Assembly (NCBI GenBank): GCA_964391865.1 | Contig: CAYMNQ010000004.1 | Span: forward strand, 1 to 64,000 | Source: DASZQL01 sp964391865 | GTDB taxonomy: Bacteria; Planctomycetota; Phycisphaerae; Phycisphaerales; UBA1924 | DNA length: 64,000 nucleotides | Reading direction: 5' to 3' | In this document: piece by piece, positions 59,036-64,000 of the stretch | Position numbering within the stretch: the stretch's first letter is position 1 | Layout: the number at the start of each line of letters is the position of its first letter | The notes under the pieces: generated by a model | What the model was told of the DNA's origin: nothing | The model's input: the letters and a program-made list of their open reading frames with translations, nothing else | Databases searched by the model: none | Program-made: the position numbers and the translations under genes

Positions 59036-60613
59036 CTACGCCCGCTTGTGTTGCAGCACCTTGCGGGGACGCGCGCCGGGCTTGTCGGGTTCCAACGGGC
59101 TTAGCTCATCGTCTAGGTTCTGCGATTGATACGTCGCCACCAGCGCCCGGCGTCCGGCGTCATCTAGGGCGTTCAACTTCGCCCGCTCATCGGGCTTTGC
59201 TTGGTCGATCAGCCGGGCCATCGTCGCTTGTATGTCGTCATCGGGTAGAAGATCATCGGGGGCCGGCTCCGTCGTCTGCCGCGCGTTGTCCCTCACCACC
59301 GCGCCCAAGTCGGTCGCTTTCGGTGCGGCCTTTGCTCCCGCGCTTCGGGCTTGCCACCCTTTCAATGTCGCCGATTTGTCGATCGCCTTGCGGATCGTTG
59401 CGTCCGAACACTTCAACTCGCGGCACAACTTTCGGAGACTGGTGTACGGCTCGTCCCGATCCCGCTTCGCCAATAGCAGCCCTTGAACGTCTTTCCAATC
59501 GGTGTCCGTGCCGCCGATGCCGGGGGCGTCGCGTGTTTCCATCGCTTCCACCGCCTTCGCCGCCGCCCGCTCGGCTGCGCGGTCGATTGCGTCATGGTTC
59601 CCGTGCGCCGCAGGGGTAGTGTCTCGATTGACCCAACCGTCCACAGGATCAGGATTCACGTTCCGCGCCGTGCAAAGCTCATCAGCCTTCGCCTGCAATT
59701 CCATTTTCAGCGTTCGCGCTTCGCCGCATGCCCAGCGTGCAACATCGAGCATCGTCGAACCTTGGCTCAGCTCGAAGTCGAGTCTGCATATCACCTCGCC
59801 TGTCCGCTTGAGCAAGGCGCGTATGTCATTCGTCCAACGTCGGGTGCCTGGACTAAACGCCCGGTCAGCGACCAATCCGCCATCGCTCAATAGCGAAGTA
59901 CCCACAGAGTTCGTCAGCGTCTGAAGTTCTGCGATTGCCTTGACAATCTCGCCGCGTACATGATCGGTTGGAATCCCCCGCGTCAGCCCGTCCGCGAGCG
60001 CCTCGGCGTAGCTGCCGATGAGTTGAAGCCACGTAGGCATCATCATCAAGTCCGCCCAGAGCGTTGTGGCCTGACTATTCCGTAACTCGGAATGGTTAGG
60101 CGACTTCGCTTTGAACAACTCCACCGCCCTATCTAATCGGTCCGGCAGTGAAGCATCCACGCGAGCATCTTCGCGGGTGACGAGTGGATTCTCGCTTTGA
60201 TAGAGAACGCGGCCGCCACTGCTGATGCCAAGCTGATCCACAACGCCGATGATGAACTCAACGCTGACCGGTTCTACGCCAGTCCAGACATGCAGCCAGA
60301 GTGCCTCCGGTGGAACATCCTTTGGTCGCGGGGTCTGATACCCATCCGGCGGATACGACGCATGAATCGTGAGGATGGCTCGATGAAGAGGCTCTTGTGC
60401 GCGCGTCAACGGGCCATCGCAGCCGGGGCCTAGGACTAGATTGCCGTTGCGGTCCGGAACGCCATAAGCGCGCATCGCGCTCGCCAGTTCCTTGATTGCC
60501 TGCGCCGCCTGTTGCGCGAGCTGCCGAACAGCGCGCCGATCGGTGTCCCGAATCCTCGCGGCGTAGTTCACGCGCTCATGCGCTACCGCCTCACGCTCGT
60601 TGCGCGTCGTCAT
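59036..60613 (-). CDS. Large element protein of unknown function
   Basis: 525 residues from ATG 60613. N-terminal 60 residues are helical and charged (REAVAHERVNYAARIRDTDR, then RAVRQLAQQAAQAIKELASA). A segment near the C-terminus reads SLRKLCRELKCSDATIRKAI then DKSATLKGWQAR, which looks like a helix-turn-helix. The C-terminus is acidic/Pro-rich and ends KVLQHKRA. No enzyme motif. It lies upstream of the two small DNA-binding genes and the primase on the minus strand, so it may be part of the same replication/control unit. Confidence 0.6.
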   Translation of the reverse strand: MTTRNEREAVAHERVNYAARIRDTDRRAVRQLAQQAAQAIKELASAMRAYGVPDRNGNLVLGPGCDGPLTRAQEPLHRAILTIHASYPPDGYQTPRPKDVPPEALWLHVWTGVEPVSVEFIIGVVDQLGISSGGRVLYQSENPLVTREDARVDASLPDRLDRAVELFKAKSPNHSELRNSQATTLWADLMMMPTWLQLIGSYAEALADGLTRGIPTDHVRGEIVKAIAELQTLTNSVGTSLLSDGGLVADRAFSPGTRRWTNDIRALLKRTGEVICRLDFELSQGSTMLDVARWACGEARTLKMELQAKADELCTARNVNPDPVDGWVNRDTTPAAHGNHDAIDRAAERAAAKAVEAMETRDAPGIGGTDTDWKDVQGLLLAKRDRDEPYTSLRKLCRELKCSDATIRKAIDKSATLKGWQARSAGAKAAPKATDLGAVVRDNARQTTEPAPDDLLPDDDIQATMARLIDQAKPDERAKLNALDDAGRRALVATYQSQNLDDELSPLEPDKPGARPRKVLQHKRA

Positions 60614-60955
60614 CGGTCAAACCCTCGGCGGGTGGAACCGATCGGCACGCCGGGGAGGGTTTCACCCGGAATGCCGACCGATCACTTTCGCCGCGCGCGC
60701 CCGTCGGCAACGCTCGGGCACCCACGATTAGGATAACGTGACCGTAAGCTGTAACAGCGCTGGCCGGGCCGGAGTGAGTTGAGTCCCGCAACATCGGCAC
60801 CCCGTGTGGCCGGGGAGCGTCGGAAGGACCCGCGCCGGGGGGTGGGGGACTAGGGGGCGGCTTGCTTTGCGGAACGGCTTGTCGGCTTGCTCGATGAGCC
60901 GGACGGTGACACTCTGCCTGTGGTTTGGCTACACTTCACAGTCGTCTCGCGAGCG
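60614..60955. other. Divergent control region of the element
   Basis: About 340 bases between the 525-residue gene (leftward) and the TIGR04255 gene (rightward). A hairpin with arms CGGCA..CCGGG / CCCGG..TGCCG lies at 60643-60676. It is the only obvious control feature. It probably holds promoters for both directions. Confidence 0.5.
60643..60676. promoter_or_regulatory. Imperfect palindrome upstream of the 525-residue gene
   Basis: CGGCA (60643-60647), CCGGG (60650-60654), a loop, CCCGG (60665-60669), TGCCG (60672-60676). It may be an operator or a 5' hairpin. Confidence 0.35.
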
Positions 60956-61801
60956 ATGGATCGAGCGTTGCAGCCCGTTGAATCCGAAACCTTCATGTTG
61001 AATCTGGTAATAGATTGGAAACGTCCCCCCGTCATCGAAGTGGTGCTGGGAGTGCAGTTCGCGCCACTCCCGAACTTCCACAACGGGCATCTGGGCTGGT
61101 TCTGGCGATTACTTCAAAAAAATTATCCACACGCCTCCGACTCCGCTCCTATCGATGTGGTGTTGGAAGGATTTGGCAATGAACCAGAGTTCGGATTTCC
61201 GTCGATTGGCTTTGCACCCATTCGGGGCGACGCGCGGCTTCGCATGATTTCGGGAGGCGACAGTTCGCGGATGGTCCAACTCCAGAATGGTTGGCTTGTT
61301 GTGAACTGGATGAAACGAGAGGGACAGGGCTATCCCGGCTACGCTGGAGTCTTAAGGGAGTTCGAATCCGTCTTTAGCGAGTTCGAGAAGTTCGCGCGCG
61401 CGGAAGAACTCGGGGACGTGACGCCGAATCTGTGGGAAGTCACATACATTGACCACATACCACGCGGCACGGTTTGGCAGAATTTCAGCGATCTGCCGAA
61501 GGTTCTGCCGGGTCTATTGGGAAACTGCGGAAGTCCGCATGGGCATGTCGATGCTCTCTCGGCAAGATGGAGTTTTCGGCTTCAGCCCAGGCCCGGGCGA
61601 TTAAATGTGTCGATACAGACGGCTCGTTCGTTAGCCGATCCGCCCACGGATATGTTAGTGATGACCAGCACCGCCCGTGGTCCGATAGACGTGAGAGGCG
61701 TGGACACGGTCAGAGATTCGCTGAACTTTGGAAAGACTTGTGTCGTAGATACCTTCAACTCCGTGACTTCAAGTGAAGCGCGGGCTTACTGGAAGGGTTA
61801 G
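60956..61801 (+). CDS. TIGR04255-family protein
   Basis: About 281 residues from ATG 60956. Starts at TTG 60887 or ATG 60995 are also possible; the family usually begins close to the PPVIEVVLGVQF segment. Further landmarks are LPNFHNGHLGWFWRLLQKNY, LQNGWLVVNWMKREGQGYPG and LWEVTYIDHIPRGTVWQNF. The family is known only by name: it is widely and sporadically distributed, mainly on mobile DNA, and its function is unknown. The base composition is lower in G+C than the host genes. It leads a three-gene cassette; the next gene starts four bases after its stop. Confidence 0.75.
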   Translation: MDRALQPVESETFMLNLVIDWKRPPVIEVVLGVQFAPLPNFHNGHLGWFWRLLQKNYPHASDSAPIDVVLEGFGNEPEFGFPSIGFAPIRGDARLRMISGGDSSRMVQLQNGWLVVNWMKREGQGYPGYAGVLREFESVFSEFEKFARAEELGDVTPNLWEVTYIDHIPRGTVWQNFSDLPKVLPGLLGNCGSPHGHVDALSARWSFRLQPRPGRLNVSIQTARSLADPPTDMLVMTSTARGPIDVRGVDTVRDSLNFGKTCVVDTFNSVTSSEARAYWKG

Positions 61802-61805
61802 GGCC

Positions 61806-62294
61806 ATGTCGATGTTGGCGTGCTCATCGGCAGGGGGAGTTTCGCTCGCGGACTATCTATCAAGCGAGTCCATCAGGCCTGCGGCAATAGTGCAACCTGC
61901 TGCGGGACCAAGTCCAAATCGCACTGATCCGAGGGCGATAGAAGTTGCTTCTTGGATGCAGGACTTTAAGCGAGCCGAGAACACACTCTTCGGCTGGCTT
62001 CGTGACCCATCCGCCCTTGAAGATGATGAGACAAATGCCCCTTCACGAGACACGATTCGCCGGGCGCTGTCATTGCTTCGAAACCTCGCGGCTGCGATGG
62101 AACAGCAGCCCCGTGACGGGCGTTTGCCACCCCCTCCGCATGCCGTGACAGTCGGTAGCGGCGGAGCGATCAGTCTAGAGTTTGTCCGAGGTCAATTAGC
62201 CATTACGTTCGTGGTGAATCCCGACGCTTCGCTCGAACGCATGTACTTTCTGGAGAACCGACTTCGCTATCGCGACTCGATACCAAGCGGTTGA
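61806..62294 (+). CDS. Cassette protein 2, unknown function
   Basis: 162 residues from ATG 61806. N-terminus LACSSAGGVSLADYLSSESI looks neither like a signal peptide nor like a membrane segment. The C-terminal half, AAAMEQQPRDGRLPPPPHAV and GGAISLEFVRGQLAITFVVN followed by PDASLERMYFLENRLR, is strand-rich. The next gene overlaps it by four bases (TTGA). Nothing like it is known to me. Confidence 0.6.
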   Translation: MSMLACSSAGGVSLADYLSSESIRPAAIVQPAAGPSPNRTDPRAIEVASWMQDFKRAENTLFGWLRDPSALEDDETNAPSRDTIRRALSLLRNLAAAMEQQPRDGRLPPPPHAVTVGSGGAISLEFVRGQLAITFVVNPDASLERMYFLENRLRYRDSIPSG

Positions 62295-62818
62295 CGCCGG
62301 GCGGGTGGCCCGTAGACACTGCTGGCACATTGGACACTCTCTCTCCGATTCAGCCCGAAGAGATGATTCTTCGGCGCGTTACTCAGGACAAAATGGACTT
62401 CGAACGCAAGTCGGTTCGGCGCAATGCTTTTGCGCCGAAGCTGCCGGATAAGAAGAGGGAGAGCAAAGGTGACATTGATGGGCTATCGCTATTCCGCGAA
62501 CTATTTCACACGCCCGAAGAGGTTGGCCGCGTTTTGCGAACCCAGGGGACGACGCCAGCGTGGGTTGCTCGCCTTCGTGCCTCCGACATTTTCTCGCTTG
62601 GTCTCTCGCTCGTCCCGAACCCGCTCGATGAGTCCAAACATCCGAACGGGGTGGCTCAGCCGGGACATGTGCTAATACCAGAGATTTCAGTAGCAACAGC
62701 ATCGAGTAGCGAAGTGATTGAACTTCAGCAGCGTTTGGCGGCGTTAGTCACTAGCGAGAACCTGCTCGGGCCGTTTGATCCGCCACTGCGTCAAACCATC
62801 GGCTTTGCTGCCAGATGA
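62291..62818 (+). CDS. Cassette protein 3, unknown function
   Basis: 175 residues from TTG 62291, which overlaps the stop codon of the preceding gene; ATG 62363 is an alternative. Starts PGGWPVDTAGTLDTLSPIQP. It continues with RRVTQDKMDFERKSVRRNAF and FRELFHTPEEVGRVLRTQGT, then WVARLRASDIFSLGLSLVPN. No motif recognised. It ends 38 bases before the converging integrase gene. Confidence 0.6.
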   Translation: MTPGGWPVDTAGTLDTLSPIQPEEMILRRVTQDKMDFERKSVRRNAFAPKLPDKKRESKGDIDGLSLFRELFHTPEEVGRVLRTQGTTPAWVARLRASDIFSLGLSLVPNPLDESKHPNGVAQPGHVLIPEISVATASSSEVIELQQRLAALVTSENLLGPFDPPLRQTIGFAAR

Positions 62819-62855
62819 ACACTGCTTGTTCGATTCGACGGGACTGCCGTACGTC

Positions 62856-64000
62856 TTACCCGCACGCCATCGCCACCCGCTTCGCCAGTTCCAGCGAGCG
62901 CTCGGCGTAGATGGTCGTGACTTCCAGCCCGTTGTGCCCGAGCACCGCGCCCGCGCCGTCCAGCCCGAATCGCGCCCGGGCTTCGGTCGCCGCCGTGTGC
63001 CGGAGTTGGTTGGGCGACCACTTCGGCACGCCAGCCTGTTCGCACGCCCGCGTGATCGCCCGCGCATAGCTGGCCGTGGTGTACGCCGAGCCGAGCCGGG
63101 CAGAGCGCCGCCGGAGCGTGCGCCCGTTGCGATAGCCGGGTCGGTTGCCCGCGTTCATCGGTGTCACCCGCTCGGCGTGCCGGACCGCGCGGCGGAGTGA
63201 TTCGCTCTCCGCCGGGTTGAAGAGCGGGGCGCTCAGGTCGGAACGGAAGTAGCGGCGGAGTATCTCTTGGGCGCGCGGGCCGATGCACACGACGCGCTCT
63301 TTGCCGTGGTGCGCGGTTTTGTGGTGGGCGGGGCGGTAGACCCATACGTCGCCGCTCGCGTCAATCTCGCCGAGGGTCATGGCGCACACCTCGCCGGGGC
63401 GCATGCCCGTTGCGCGCTGCACGCGGACCATATCGGCCACCACGGGCGGGAGGTGGGGGAGGGTGGCATCGACCACGGCATCGGCCACGGGCCGAACCGG
63501 TTCGCTCTCACGGGCTTCGGTGCGGCCAGCACGCAAGCCGGGGACCACCAGCAACGAGTGCCAAACGCTCGCGGGCAGCATGCCCTCAGCCGCCGCCCAG
63601 CGGAACATTCCCTTCACGCGGGCGGAATAAGCGTTGACCGTCGCGCGACACAACCTCGAAGATTCGCGGGCTTCCGTGTCCCGTTCCGCGAGCAAGGATT
63701 CCCGGAAGGCCCGGAACTGGAGCGCGCCGAAGTTCGCCGCCGGAGTGGGGCCGTAGAGTTTGCAGAGCCGCCCGGTGACTTGCCGGAGAATGTCAACCTC
63801 GGACGTGGTGAATCCATCGCGGGTGTAGTAGCGGCGTGAGCGGGCCATGAACGCTTTGGAGAGTTCGGCCACGGTCAGCGATCCGCCCTGTCCCTGTTCA
63901 GGGGTCCGCCGCCCGGACACGAGCCACTCAGCGGTGAGCCGGTCATAGGCTCGGCGCGATTCACGCGAGCCGTATTGACCGAGGTAGAAGTCACGCCCGT
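62856..64000 (-). CDS. Tyrosine-type site-specific integrase (N-terminus beyond right edge)
   Basis: The frame stays open to the window edge; 381 codons are visible. The first visible part reads GRDFYLGQYGSRESRRAYDR, typical of planctomycetal integrases, with more N-terminal residues expected beyond 64000. The catalytic Arg is in RATGMRPGEVCAMTLGE, the second in NQLRHTAATEARARFG (with Asn where His is common), then LGHNGLEVTTIYAERS with His and the nucleophilic Tyr. It recombines the element with the tRNA gene. The gene is at the end of the element that should carry the intact tRNA. Confidence 0.92.
   Translation of the reverse strand, partial: GRDFYLGQYGSRESRRAYDRLTAEWLVSGRRTPEQGQGGSLTVAELSKAFMARSRRYYTRDGFTTSEVDILRQVTGRLCKLYGPTPAANFGALQFRAFRESLLAERDTEARESSRLCRATVNAYSARVKGMFRWAAAEGMLPASVWHSLLVVPGLRAGRTEARESEPVRPVADAVVDATLPHLPPVVADMVRVQRATGMRPGEVCAMTLGEIDASGDVWVYRPAHHKTAHHGKERVVCIGPRAQEILRRYFRSDLSAPLFNPAESESLRRAVRHAERVTPMNAGNRPGYRNGRTLRRRSARLGSAYTTASYARAITRACEQAGVPKWSPNQLRHTAATEARARFGLDGAGAVLGHNGLEVTTIYAERSLELAKRVAMACG

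Larger units (their letters stand above)
56142..64000. mobile_element. Integrated satellite-like genomic element (left part)
   Basis: Left border: tRNA-Ala(GGC) fragment at 56142-56188. Content: primase-helicase, two small DNA-binding proteins, a 525-residue protein, a three-gene cassette, and a tyrosine integrase that leaves the window at the right edge. In integrations of this kind the intact tRNA lies at the integrase end, so it is expected just beyond the window on the minus strand. No capsid, tail, lysis or transfer gene was seen, which makes it look like a phage satellite or a small integrative island. Confidence 0.8.

Overview
The window is high-GC DNA from a member of the Planctomycetota, most likely class Phycisphaerae. 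Evidence: six gene products carry paired dockerin/EF-hand-like C-termini ending in Cys-Pro; there is a prepilin-like protein with a DG-type C-terminus; an ECF sigma factor is linked to a membrane protein kinase; genes are mostly single or in short operons on both strands. No rRNA, CRISPR array or insertion sequence was seen.

Layout. 1-8355: ECF sigma factor with kinase, a coiled-coil membrane protein, a TPR/metallopeptidase gene behind a LolA-like gene, and a lipoprotein. 8561-12826: peroxidase, then an FtsX/MacB-type ABC transporter with a DUF3299 protein. 12850-18975: spermidine synthase-like membrane protein, GT2 glycosyltransferase, MutL, HIT hydrolase. 19135-31765: a block of secreted proteins, five with the dockerin-like tail (one a broken gene), among them a peptidylarginine-deiminase-like enzyme, interleaved with a pseudopilin, HpnH (hopanoid synthesis) and a small membrane protein. 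31987-37802: two glycosyltransferases flank an ECF sigma factor with an unusual putative anti-sigma protein, and rpmI-rplT. 38009-43861: a Cys-rich dockerin-type protein, then pyrB, gmk, trpD and a GT41 protein translationally coupled to trpD. 43881-55797: CBS protein, a hyaluronidase (GH56) homologue, EamA transporter, phosphoesterase, a VapBC-like toxin-antitoxin pair between direct repeats, metK, a seven-fold repeat TPR protein and an EF-hand protein.

56142 to the right edge is an integrated mobile element. Its left end is the displaced 3' half of a tRNA-Ala(GGC) gene. It holds a primase-helicase, two small DNA-binding proteins, a 525-residue protein of unknown function, a three-gene cargo cassette led by a TIGR04255-family protein, and a tyrosine integrase that runs off the window. 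The layout resembles a small phage satellite. The cassette is the best candidate here for an undescribed system.

A second recurring feature is a family of short hairpins at seven loci. Their arms differ from locus to locus, but most share a CAGAGC loop and nearly all a GGCA(C) tail; one copy lies in frame inside a gene. Functions below are inferred from sequence motifs read by eye; no database search was run.
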